Shown in pieces: positions 16,436 through 24,487 of a stretch of 64,000 nucleotides of DNA (position 1 is its first letter; every line of letters begins with the position of its first letter). A program made the position numbers and the translations under genes. The stretch is from NCBI GenBank assembly GCA_965222345.1, contig CBDCTS010000007.1, positions 1,302,001 through 1,366,000 of the forward strand. The letters run 5' to 3'. The DNA is from JADFGZ01 sp965222345 (GTDB lineage: Bacteria > Acidobacteriota > Terriglobia > 2-12-FULL-54-10). The notes under the pieces are model-generated. The model had not been told where the DNA came from and did no database searches. It was given only the letters and a program-made list of their open reading frames with translations.

Positions 16436-17197
16436 AGAGGTCTCGACATTTCGCCGTTTCCACGGCTCGGACGCGTCAATGACATGCAGCGCTTCGCGTG
16501 CGGCCTTGAAGACCTCGGCATGAGCCGTAACTGCAGCGGTAATCTCCACAGCAACCACAACCTCATGCATTTTCAAGAATACGGCCTCCACAAACTCCTG
16601 GCGCTTCGGCTCCTCAGGATGTCCCCGCATCGCGAAGACGCCGGTGCTCGGATTGCAGAGTTCCATGGTTGTCTCGTAGGCACCATGAACATAGGCGTCA
16701 TAGGTCATATTGATGAACTGGTGAACAGTCCGTAGCTACTCTCCATCGACGGTCGTATTTTTAGCTAGCCGCACTTCTGCCTTCATCAACTCCTCGCGGC
16801 TCACGTAGCGGGTGCGCTCCTTCGCTGCGTATTCCTCGGGCGTTCGCGCCTTCGGCGTGAAGTACTGACTGACAAAATCCCGAACCGCGCGCGGTAGCTC
16901 GCCACCCCTGTTGAGCGCCTCACCTATGGCGGATATCTCCGTGCAGAAGTCAGAGACCATCCTCAATAGAGCGGCGCACTCCGCCACGTACCCAGCCTCG
17001 GCAAGGAGAAACGCGCCGCGGAGTCCACTAACCGCACGGACCAGCTTTCCGACCATGACGGTGTGCGGAATGTGCTGCCTGAACTCGAGTCGGAGGCGAT
17101 CATCACCTTCTGTCACCACCCGTGGCGGCATGAGCGGCACCGCAAGCTCGTTTACCCAGCCGTCGAGCCGCTCGATGAGTTCTCTTCCAATGCTCAT
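16430..17197 (-). pseudogene. uncharacterised cassette-borne gene interrupted by an in-frame amber codon
   Basis: Two stretches in the same frame, 153 residues (17197-16736) and 92 residues from the next ATG (16708-16430), are separated only by one TAG at 16738-16736 and nine sense codons (LRTVHQFIN). Read through, they make a continuous 255-codon soluble, helix-rich protein with no family I recognise. The first part contains a hydrophobic helix (FLLAEAGYVAECAALLRMVS), the second YDAYVHGAYETTMELCNP. Continuity of frame and composition suggests one gene with a CAG-to-TAG or similar mutation rather than two genes. It ends inside the attC-like site, and a GTTAGGC box lies 28 bases before its start. 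Confidence 0.6.
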
Positions 17198-17224
17198 GTC
17201 GTTCGTGCTCCGAAACTGGCTTCG

Positions 17225-17231
17225 GCCTAAC
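17225..17231 (-). repeat. GTTAGGC core box at the upstream boundary of the cassette-like unit
   Basis: GTTAGGC on the minus strand is an exact GTTRRRY recombination core, 27 bases before the start codon at 17197. With the R' box at 16344-16338 it delimits an 887-base unit with gene and attC-like site in the canonical order. A short hairpin (TTATGC / GCATAA) lies just upstream of it. A seven-base match alone would be chance; its position is what makes it notable. Confidence 0.4.
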
Positions 17232-17308
17232 TCTTATGCTACCCCGCATAAACCCCCTCTTGGAATGACTACCCTGAACTCGCATCTCGAATCCAAAGCC
17301 ACAGAGCC

Positions 17309-17749
17309 CTATTCAGGAACCCCTTGATCCTCCACCAACTCCAGCAGCACTCCTCCGGTGCCCTGGGGATGAACAAAGACGTAACGGTGTCCTCCCGCGC
17401 CGACTGCCGGTTCCGGATTCACCAGCCGGACCCCGCTTTCCTGAAGCCGGGCCACCGTTGCCCGCAGGTCCGGAACGCGAAGGCAGATGTGGTGGAGACC
17501 GGCTCCGCGCTTGGCGAGAAACCTCCCGATGGGAGAGTCAGTCTCGGTGGGCTCCAGCAGTTCCAGGCGGGTTTCTCCCAACGGCAGCAAGGCCACGTTG
17601 GTCTTTTCCTGCGGGATGGTCTCGTAGCCGGAGACGCTCAAGCCCAGCGCTCGCTCGTAAAAATCGACCGCTTGGGCCAACGATTCCACCGCTACGCCCA
17701 GGTGGTCCAAGACAAAATTCTCGTTGCCTAGCTTGCGGTTCTGTTTCAT
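17309..17749 (-). CDS. mce: methylmalonyl-CoA epimerase
   Basis: A 146-residue vicinal-oxygen-chelate enzyme that interconverts (S)- and (R)-methylmalonyl-CoA between propionyl-CoA carboxylase and the B12-dependent mutase. The metal ligands are visible in the expected places: LDHLGVAV at the N-terminus, LLEP, GLHHICLRV and LLELVED at the C-terminus. The ATG at 17749 (MKQNRKLG) fits the family length; the longer frame reaching 17836 would overlap the GTPase gene. It lies 38 bases after meaB on the same strand. Confidence 0.92.
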   Translation of the reverse strand: MKQNRKLGNENFVLDHLGVAVESLAQAVDFYERALGLSVSGYETIPQEKTNVALLPLGETRLELLEPTETDSPIGRFLAKRGAGLHHICLRVPDLRATVARLQESGVRLVNPEPAVGAGGHRYVFVHPQGTGGVLLELVEDQGVPE

Positions 17750-17787
17750 GCCGTCCTGCTTCACACTGGCCTGCTTATTGAGCACTT

Positions 17788-18594
17788 TCAATCTTGTGAT
17801 ACCCAGGGCAGTTTCCGGTTGCCACCGGCCTTGCAAAAATCCAGATACTTCTCTATCGCCTCCAGCAACTGTTCCACGCCTTTATTGTCGGTGGCGACCG
17901 TCTTCACGATGGGAGGACACCATTGTTCCGTTCGTGGCATCACGCTCAACCAGGACTGCACTTCCTGTTCCACGTGCTCCGCGCCGGGAAGGTCGGATTT
18001 GTTGAGGACGAACACGTCGGCGATCTCCATCACGCCGGCCTTCATGGCTTGCACGTCGTCACCCATGCCGGGAGCGAGCAACACCAGCGTGACGTCGGCG
18101 AGGCGGGCGATCTCGACTTCGGCCTGGCCCACTCCCACTGTCTCAATCAGGATATATTCCTTGCCGGCGGCGTCCAACACCCTGGCTGCGCCCAGCGTGG
18201 CGCGGCTGATCCCTCCCAGAGACCCGCGCGTCGCCATGCTGCGGATATAGGCACCCGCGTCGTTGGCTTGCGTCCGCATGCGAATCCGGTCACCCAGCAG
18301 CGCCCCTCCGCTGAAAGGGCTGGATGGATCAACGGCCAGGATTCCCACCGTCTTGCCCCGGGCTCGCAGGAGCGCCGCCAGGCAGTCCACCAGATTGCTT
18401 TTACCGGAGCCGACGGCGCCGGTCACGCCGATCAGGATGGCCCGCCCCGTGTGGGGAAGCAGCGCTTGCAACAGTTGCCGTCCTTGTGCAGCGTCGTCTT
18501 CGATCCAGCTGATCGCTCGTGAGATGGCAGGGACATCCCCTTGGAGAATCCGTTGCACCCAACCGGCTATGTCTTCCCGCGTTGTTTCAGCCAT
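17788..18594 (-). CDS. meaB: MeaB/ArgK-type G3E GTPase, methylmalonyl-CoA mutase chaperone
   Basis: This GTPase gates loading of adenosylcobalamin into methylmalonyl-CoA mutase and protects it from inactivation. The P-loop is GVTGAVGSGKS (about residues 56-66). VDPSSPFSGGALLGDRIRM is the typical switch region, ETVGVGQAEVEIA the G3 region, and LNKSD the G4 motif. At 268 residues it lacks most of the C-terminal dimerisation arm of characterised MeaB proteins (around 330), ending in KLPWVSQD. The epimerase follows directly. The mutase is not nearby. Confidence 0.92.
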   Translation of the reverse strand: MAETTREDIAGWVQRILQGDVPAISRAISWIEDDAAQGRQLLQALLPHTGRAILIGVTGAVGSGKSNLVDCLAALLRARGKTVGILAVDPSSPFSGGALLGDRIRMRTQANDAGAYIRSMATRGSLGGISRATLGAARVLDAAGKEYILIETVGVGQAEVEIARLADVTLVLLAPGMGDDVQAMKAGVMEIADVFVLNKSDLPGAEHVEQEVQSWLSVMPRTEQWCPPIVKTVATDNKGVEQLLEAIEKYLDFCKAGGNRKLPWVSQD

Positions 18595-19214
18595 TACTTT
18601 CGAGCCGTTGCCGCGCAACCACCAAGCATTGCATTCGGCTGCCTGCTTCCCGAACCATCCTCCGGCAGGGGTAATCTACGTCTCCTTCGTTTCCGCCTCG
18701 CAGCAACTCCTCAGGCGCTCGATCCCTCCCTTGCTCCTTGCAGGATGATTGGGAACCGTGGCGGGACCCAAAAAACAAAAACCATGTAGAGATAACACAA
18801 CGGGAATGGCAGGTCAACGACACCCGCTCCGCCATCAGGCTGCCTGCCGCATTGTCGGTTTGAGCGGTAAGCCGATTACGTTTTAGCCGATTATATGGAG
18901 AAACTGAAAGGAGAGAACAGTCCGTCCGGCCACGGACTTGCCAAATAAAAGGTGACCAGATCGAACACCGCGAACCCGTGAACCAAGGCGCCGAAGATCG
19001 GCAGGGCGGAAAACATCCCAGCCGCAGCCGGGGAAGCGACCGGAGCCATCCGATTCGCCTATGTCCACCGCCAGCCGGGGTACTGCCGCCGGGCATAAAA
19101 AGTTCCCTGCCATTGCCTGTGCGGATTTAAGATATTGGGCACAGCAGGCTGTTATGATTGGGTACTGACGTGTGAACGAAAGTGTGGACAAACGGTCATG
19201 GCGAGGTCCCGGTG
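18595..19214. other. divergent intergenic region, no gene seen
   Basis: About 620 bases between the divergent meaB and deacetylase-like genes. Neither strand has an open frame with coding character. The only signal I can point to is an extended -10-like TGT-TATGAT at 19150-19158, about 55 bases before the next start. Confidence 0.5.
19150..19158 (+). promoter_or_regulatory. candidate extended -10 for the deacetylase-like gene
   Basis: TGT-TATGAT matches the extended -10 form with one mismatch and lies 57 bases before the ATG at 19215. No convincing -35. Confidence 0.35.
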
Positions 19215-20273
19215 ATGAAGCAAATTTGCTTGCTGGCTAGTATCATCCTGTTGAGCCTGGGAGCATTCATGGGGTTGGAAGGGACACAAACGGAACTCTC
19301 GCAAACCTCCTCGAAGAGCCTAACCGGTTTCGTCTATGACGATGTTTATCTGCGCCATCTGCCGGGACGGTCCGGGCACCCGGAGCGTCCGGAACGGCTA
19401 ACCGCCATCCTGAACAGGTTGGAGAGAACCGGCCTGTTGGCCTCGCTCCAGCGCATCAGGCCACGAATCGCCACCGATGAGGAACTGGCCCTGGCACATG
19501 CGGCATCTTATCTGACTCTGGTCCGCCAGGAAACGGAAAATCTTCAGAGAACAAGAAACCTCAGCACAGGAGACACTCTGGTTTCGCCCGGCTCCTTCGA
19601 TGCGGCCCGGCTGGCGGCCGGCGGGGTGCTGGCAGCCGTGGATGCGGTGATGGCGGCCCAAGTCCAAAACGCCTTTTGCGCCACTCGTCCACCGGGACAC
19701 CATGCCACCGCCAACCGCGGAATGGGATTCTGCATTTACAACAACGTGGCCATTGCGGCCCGGTATTTGCAAGAGGTTCACGGGGTTGGGCGGGTATTGA
19801 TCGTCGATTGGGACTATCATCACGGCAACGGCACCCAGGACATCTTTTACCGGGACAGCACGGTTTTCTACTTCAGCACCCATGAGTACGGCGCTTATCC
19901 CGGAACGGGGCATCCTGCCGAGAGGGGTGAAGGCGAGGCAGAAGGAACCACGCTGAACGTTCCTTTGCCTGTGGCGGCATCGGACGCAGAAATTCTGCAG
20001 GCGCTGGAGACCAAGCTGGTTCCCGCTGCGCGCAACTTCCGTCCGGACTTCATCCTCATCAGCGCGGGTTTTGACGCCATGCGCAATGATCTTCTGGGGC
20101 GCATGGACGTGACGCCGGAAGGCTTCGCCGCCATCACTCGTGTGGTGGTTGATCTGGCCGAGGAGCTGTGCCAGGGCCGTATCGTTTCGGTGCTTGAGGG
20201 CGGCTATCGGCTGGACGGTCTGGCCGAGAGCATCGCTGCCCACCTGCAGGCGCTACAAGGGAGCAGTAGGTAG
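19215..20273 (+). CDS. exported histone-deacetylase-like zinc amidohydrolase
   Basis: A 352-residue member of the HDAC/acetoin-utilisation/acetylpolyamine amidohydrolase superfamily. The active site is intact: RPPGHHAT (two His), IVDWDYHHGNG (metal-binding Asp and His), AGFD (second metal Asp), and LEGGYRLDGLA with the transition-state Tyr. The N-terminus (MKQICLLASIILLSLGAFMG) is a clear signal peptide or anchor, unusual for a family that is normally cytoplasmic. The likely role is removal of acetyl or acyl groups from amines outside the inner membrane; the substrate is unknown. ATG at 19215 follows GAGGT; a GTG at 19182 would add 11 residues before the signal peptide. Confidence 0.85.
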   Translation: MKQICLLASIILLSLGAFMGLEGTQTELSQTSSKSLTGFVYDDVYLRHLPGRSGHPERPERLTAILNRLERTGLLASLQRIRPRIATDEELALAHAASYLTLVRQETENLQRTRNLSTGDTLVSPGSFDAARLAAGGVLAAVDAVMAAQVQNAFCATRPPGHHATANRGMGFCIYNNVAIAARYLQEVHGVGRVLIVDWDYHHGNGTQDIFYRDSTVFYFSTHEYGAYPGTGHPAERGEGEAEGTTLNVPLPVAASDAEILQALETKLVPAARNFRPDFILISAGFDAMRNDLLGRMDVTPEGFAAITRVVVDLAEELCQGRIVSVLEGGYRLDGLAESIAAHLQALQGSSR

Positions 20274-20444
20274 AATTCCCGGCGTTGATCTCTCAAAAAG
20301 AGAATCCGGTATTTTTAAGCTCCATCCCACCCGATCATTCTTGTCAAGTTCTCGATTAGAGTCTCTCTTCCCGAAACACTGCGGGTATGCGTCCCCTCTT
20401 CTGCGGCCCAACTTCGGCAGCTTGCTTTGGTGTACTATGACATC

Positions 20445-21998
20445 ATGGCCGATGGTCCGACAAATACGCTTGGCAAGGTTTACCTGGTGGGTGCAGGGCC
20501 CGGCGACCCCAGCCTGCTGACGCTCAAGGGGGAGTCCATTCTGCGCACAGCCGACGTGGTCGTCTATGACTACCTGGCCAATCCGGAACTGTTGCTCCAA
20601 ACCAAGTCAGGCGCCGAGATCATCTACGCGGGCATGCACGCCAAGGAGCGCCTCTCCCAAGAACAGATCAACCAGTTTCTGGTTGACCGGGCCCGGGAGG
20701 GCAAACAAGTCTGCCGGCTGAAAGGGGGCGACCCGTTTGTATTCGGAAGAGGCGGGGAAGAGGCCGAGTATATCGCCTCCTCCGGCGTCCCGTTTGAAAT
20801 TGTTCCCGGCGTCAGCTCCGGCTACGCCGTCCCCGCCTATGCGGGCATCCCGCTCACCCACCGGCGGCTCTCCTCCACGGTTGCATTCATCACGGGGCAT
20901 GAAGACCCTGAAAAGGAAAGCGGCACGAAGCTGGACTGGGAACGGATCGCCCACGGCGCTTCCACGCTGGTCTTTTTCATGGGCGTGAAAGCCCTTCCGC
21001 GGATTGCCCGGAACCTGATCCGCGCCGGGCGCTCGGCCTCAACACCGGTGGCGCTGATCCGCTGGGGAACGCGCGGAGAGCAGCAGGTGGTCAGCGGCAC
21101 TCTGGAGACGATTGCCGACCGGGTAAAGAAGGCCGGGCTGAAGCCACCGGCCCTGATTGTGGTAGGCGACGTGGTCGCCCTGCGAGAGAAGGTCAAGTGG
21201 TTTGAATGCCTGCCGTTGTTCGGCGAGCGCGTGCTCATCACCCGTTCCAGAGATCAAGCAGCCGAGCTGGCGGCTCCGTTGCGCGCCCTGGGAGCGGAGA
21301 CCATCGAGCTGCCGACGATAGCCATTCACGATCCGGAGGACTGGTCGCCGCTGGACCGTGCCTTGGAGACAGCCGGAAGCTATGACTGGATCGTCTTCAC
21401 CAGCGCGAACGGGGTGCGGAAATTCACGGGCAGGATGAGGGCGACCGGCAAGGACATTCGCATCCTGGCCGGGGCAAGAATCTGCACCATCGGCCCGGCC
21501 ACCGCAGAGGAGGTGCACAAGCATCTGCTGCGGGTAGAGAAAGTGCCCCGCGAGTACCGCGCCGAAGGCGTTCTCGAAGCGTTTTCCAACGAGCCTCTGG
21601 CAGGCAAGCGGTTTCTGATTCCTCGCGCCCGAGTGGCGCGCGACGTGTTGCCGGATGAGCTGCGGAAGCGCGGCGCGCAGGTGGACGTGGTGGAAGCCTA
21701 CCGGACGCTCGCGCCCGCCGACTCGCCGGAAAGAGCGAAGGTGATCTTCTCCAGGCACCTGCCCACCGTCATCACCTTTACCAGCTCGTCCACGGCGGAA
21801 AATTTTCTCCGCTTGCTGCCGGAGGGGGAGCAATCCACTTATCTCAAAAACGTGAAGCTCGCCTCCATCGGCCCCATTACCAGCGGCACCCTGCGCCGCC
21901 TCAGCCTAACGGTCGATATCGAAGCCCGCGAGTACACCATTCCCGCGCTGGTTGCGGCCATCGTGGAAAGTCTGGGGAAAACATCCGGTAACGCCTGA
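20445..21998 (+). CDS. cobA-hemD: fused uroporphyrinogen-III C-methyltransferase / uroporphyrinogen-III synthase
   Basis: Residues 1-250 are a SUMT (CobA/SirA) domain: VGAGPGDPSLLTLKG, GGDPFVFGRGGEEAE, VPGVSSGYAVPAYAGIPLTHR and a C-terminal GDVV block. It makes precorrin-2 for sirohaem or cobalamin. Residues about 265-510 are a HemD domain (VLITRSRDQAAELAAPLRALGA, then TFTSSSTAENFL) that closes the uroporphyrinogen-III ring. The fusion couples ring formation to methylation, a common arrangement in several phyla. The ATG at 20445 is preferred over an upstream TTG at 20427; no strong ribosome site is seen for either. Confidence 0.94.
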   Translation: MADGPTNTLGKVYLVGAGPGDPSLLTLKGESILRTADVVVYDYLANPELLLQTKSGAEIIYAGMHAKERLSQEQINQFLVDRAREGKQVCRLKGGDPFVFGRGGEEAEYIASSGVPFEIVPGVSSGYAVPAYAGIPLTHRRLSSTVAFITGHEDPEKESGTKLDWERIAHGASTLVFFMGVKALPRIARNLIRAGRSASTPVALIRWGTRGEQQVVSGTLETIADRVKKAGLKPPALIVVGDVVALREKVKWFECLPLFGERVLITRSRDQAAELAAPLRALGAETIELPTIAIHDPEDWSPLDRALETAGSYDWIVFTSANGVRKFTGRMRATGKDIRILAGARICTIGPATAEEVHKHLLRVEKVPREYRAEGVLEAFSNEPLAGKRFLIPRARVARDVLPDELRKRGAQVDVVEAYRTLAPADSPERAKVIFSRHLPTVITFTSSSTAENFLRLLPEGEQSTYLKNVKLASIGPITSGTLRRLSLTVDIEAREYTIPALVAAIVESLGKTSGNA

Positions 21999-22010
21999 AG
22001 AACCAATGCC

Positions 22011-22388
22011 TTACAGGTGGCAGGAATGCTGGCGCAGCAGGTCTTCCAGGTTCTGTGAGAACACGGACCGAGGCAGCACCAGGTCGCATCCAGCCAACTC
22101 GGCCTCGCGCCTCAAATCTCCCTGCACGTGAGACAGGAAACCGATGATCCGAGTTTGTTGAGCCGCAGGATCAGCTTTGAGCTTGCCGATCAACTCGACC
22201 GGGTTCAGGCTGGAATTATTCAGATCGACGATAATCATCATAGGCGGGGCCGTTGCTTTCAGAAGCTCCCGTTCGTCCCGAACGTAGCTGACCTCCACAC
22301 CTGCCCGCTTTGCCGCAGCGGTAATCTTGGCTGCGAAGAATATATCCTGGACGGCGGCCAGAACGCGAGGCTCCCGGCTCGGCGCCAT
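22011..22388 (-). CDS. stand-alone degenerate response-regulator receiver protein
   Basis: A 125-residue alpha/beta protein with receiver-like strand order. Asp55 in MMIIVDLNNSS sits at the phosphoacceptor position and GFLSHV gives the Ser/Thr position. The N-terminal acidic pair is reduced to QD, and the conserved Lys-Pro near the end is replaced by LPRSVF. It may be a pseudo-receiver that binds partners without phosphorylation. No output domain and no adjacent kinase. ATG at 22388 (MAPSREP) is chosen; a longer frame to 22406 is possible. It converges with cobA-hemD. Confidence 0.6.
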   Translation of the reverse strand: MAPSREPRVLAAVQDIFFAAKITAAAKRAGVEVSYVRDERELLKATAPPMMIIVDLNNSSLNPVELIGKLKADPAAQQTRIIGFLSHVQGDLRREAELAGCDLVLPRSVFSQNLEDLLRQHSCHL

Positions 22389-22884
22389 TTCGCTCTGAAG
22401 TCCCACTCGCGTTAAATCTCCCTTATGTAAAAAATGAGCCGGAGGCTCTAACCTTAATTTGGGTGGGTCTCGGTTAGTGCCCCCGGCTCAATGGACGCGC
22501 CATCCGGGGCGGATGGCTTTTGGTCAAGTCTAGTCAGTGTGTGTGATTATTGGATGCTCTTGCTTCCCTGCGGAGTTGCTTGGAAATCCCCAGGAAACTG
22601 CAGCCAATTAATAGAAATGCTGCCACAAGCTAGAAGTATTGTAAAGAGTTTTTTTCGTAAAATTTTTTCGGGTCGGTGGAGGATATTTTAAAGGTACTGA
22701 GCAATTAGAGTTCCTTCCAGGCAGAGAAGACAAGCCTCCTGCCTCGAAGCGTCCCCAGAATGGACCTACCTGATTCAATTAATGAACGTTGTTGTTAATA
22801 TGATCCACCTCGATTAACCCCGTGATTTGCCCCGGCATGCTATATTGAGCGGGCTTTTTTACTGCAAAACAGGAGGTGCTTTTC
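22389..22884. other. AT-rich intergenic region, no gene seen
   Basis: About 500 bases, clearly AT-richer than the surroundings. A small GAGCC-GGA-GGCTC hairpin (22436-22448) is followed, on the minus strand, by ATTTTTT, so it could act as a weak terminator or attenuator just upstream of the receiver gene. Poly-T runs lie at about 22650-22670. The tautomerase promoter is at 22838. Confidence 0.45.
22838..22846 (+). promoter_or_regulatory. extended -10 promoter for the tautomerase gene
   Basis: TGC-TATATT, an extended -10 with one mismatch, 38 bases before the ATG at 22885. A -35 at normal spacing is not obvious. Confidence 0.5.
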
Positions 22885-23079
22885 ATGCCGCACATCCAGA
22901 TTACGCTGCTCGAAGGGCGGACGCCGGAGCAGAAACGCAAAATCGTAGAGCGCGTCACGAATACAATGGTTGAGGAAACCGGCACTGCTCGCGAAGGTGT
23001 TTCGGTGGCTTTTGTGGAGGTTCCCACGGCAAGCTTCGCCCGGGGAGGCGTATTGGTGCTAGATCAACAACGGAAGTGA
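22885..23079 (+). CDS. 4-oxalocrotonate tautomerase family protein
   Basis: A 64-residue tautomerase subunit. After removal of Met, Pro1 is the catalytic base (MPHIQITLLEGR) and Arg11 is present, as in 4-oxalocrotonate tautomerase. The size is that of the hexameric short form. The natural substrate is unknown, since many such proteins are not in aromatic pathways and no meta-cleavage genes are nearby. The start is fixed by Pro1 and by AGGAGG upstream. Confidence 0.88.
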   Translation: MPHIQITLLEGRTPEQKRKIVERVTNTMVEETGTAREGVSVAFVEVPTASFARGGVLVLDQQRK

Positions 23080-23163
23080 AGCGAAAGCAGCTTGCGCCCG
23101 TAGCGGGCCAAGCCATCCTTGCGAGAGCGTCCTGTGACGGCGCCCATCGGCAGAAATCCGGCT

Positions 23164-24336
23164 TCAGCGCTTGAATTGTTTGCTGAGGGAGAGTCCCTGC
23201 GACTGATACGAAGAGCCGATGCTCGAACCGTAGATTCTGTCCGGGGGCTCCATCAAGCGCTCGTAAACCAGCCGGCCCACCACTTGGCCGTCTTCGATCA
23301 TGAAAGGGACCTCGTGGGAGCGCACTTCGAGGACGGCATGAGTGCCCTTTCCCTCGCGGAGACCGTAGCCGAACCCGGGATCAAAGAACCCCGCGTAGTG
23401 AATCCGGAATTCGCCCACCGAAGGATCGTAGGCAACCATCTCTCCGGCCAAGTCGGGCCGGATACTGACTTTTTCCTTGGAAACCAGGATGTAGAAGTCG
23501 TCCGGATTCAGGATGATCCGCGGGGTGGGCGGGATAGGCTCCCAAAACTCTGCCGGATCGTAATAATTCACATTGGACAGATCCATCAGAGGCGCGTGGC
23601 TCTTGGCCTTGTAGCCGATGACATCAGAGGCGCCGCTGCCCGCCAGGTCAATCGAGATGGGCAGCCCGTGGCGAATCTCGGAATCGGCGGGGCTGTCGTC
23701 GGGGGTATAGGCGAGGGGTTCCTCCCCGTGGAGCTTGCCTAGCGTGGCGCTCTCTCGCAACAGGGGGGGCGTGCCCCGCACAAACCGCAACTGGTTCAGC
23801 CGCATCCCCTCCTGCACGCGGACCGTGAAGGTGCGCGGCACGACCTCGGCATAGAGCTTCCCCTTGTAGCCCGGCGCCACTCGCTCGAACTCCATCCCAT
23901 AGTCGGTAATCAGGCGGACAAAGATATCCAGCCTTCCGGTCGTGCTCTTCGGGTTGGCCTTGCCGGAGACGCCCTCGGGCAAAAACAACTCCTCCATCAA
24001 CGGGACAATGTACACGCAACGTTTCTCGAACACCGCCCCGGAACGCAGGTCGATTTGGTTCATCAGGAGTTCCCGGACTTTGTTTTCGACGGTGGAGAAT
24101 TTCCCGGGCAGAAAGCTGGCCCGCACCCGGTAGGCTACCGGTCCCAGGCGCAAGTCCAGGCTGGCAGGCTGAATCTGCTCGCCGGTGGTGGGCAAGGAAG
24201 CACGAATCCGCTCCGCGTGGATGAACTCCTGGATCTTTTGTGAGGGATAGACCCCGGTGGGGCGGGACTCGCGCTGCTCTTTGCTGACTGCGCCGGGGGC
24301 GAGTTCGGGGAACAAGGAAAGCATGTGATGGCTCAT
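23164..24336 (-). CDS. dcd: 2'-deoxycytidine 5'-triphosphate deaminase (long, duplicated form)
   Basis: A 390-residue protein of the two-domain dCTP deaminase class, larger than the ~190-residue E. coli enzyme. The active-site region NPKSTTGRLDIFVRLI (about residues 125-140) carries the Ser-Arg pair of the family, followed by an acidic strand. The second half repeats the fold (FFDPGFGYGLREGKG, then RSHEVPFMIEDGQVVGRLVYERL). It converts dCTP to dUTP for thymidylate synthesis. ATG at 24336 (MSHHMLSLFPEL) is favoured; a longer frame to 24390 lacks support. The insertion sequence lies 133 bases upstream of the start and may have displaced regulatory DNA. Confidence 0.85.
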   Translation of the reverse strand: MSHHMLSLFPELAPGAVSKEQRESRPTGVYPSQKIQEFIHAERIRASLPTTGEQIQPASLDLRLGPVAYRVRASFLPGKFSTVENKVRELLMNQIDLRSGAVFEKRCVYIVPLMEELFLPEGVSGKANPKSTTGRLDIFVRLITDYGMEFERVAPGYKGKLYAEVVPRTFTVRVQEGMRLNQLRFVRGTPPLLRESATLGKLHGEEPLAYTPDDSPADSEIRHGLPISIDLAGSGASDVIGYKAKSHAPLMDLSNVNYYDPAEFWEPIPPTPRIILNPDDFYILVSKEKVSIRPDLAGEMVAYDPSVGEFRIHYAGFFDPGFGYGLREGKGTHAVLEVRSHEVPFMIEDGQVVGRLVYERLMEPPDRIYGSSIGSSYQSQGLSLSKQFKR

Positions 24337-24469
24337 TTTCCAATCGGACCTTCGCGAAACGCGCTCACTCGACCCTGCGGGTCGCAACAAACCCCGCTTT
24401 CGGACTGCTTTGTTCCATAACGCTATGAAAATCTGGAGCCTACGCTAGCATCTCTCCTCTGGCAGGTCA

Positions 24470-24487
24470 AGCTGGCTAGTACCAGCT
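24470..24487 (+). repeat. 18 bp target duplication, left copy
   Basis: AGCTGGCTAGTACCAGCT is repeated exactly at 25901-25918 on the other side of the insertion sequence. The target is itself palindromic (AGCTGG and CCAGCT arms around CTAGTA; with flanks, AAGCTGG/CCAGCTT), so the element landed on a hairpin. Confidence 0.85.

Noticed and set aside
16736..16738. Pyrrolysine or selenocysteine readthrough at the amber codon
   Set aside because: No pyl genes or inserted-element structure seen, and selenocysteine uses TGA. A simple mutation is the plainer explanation.
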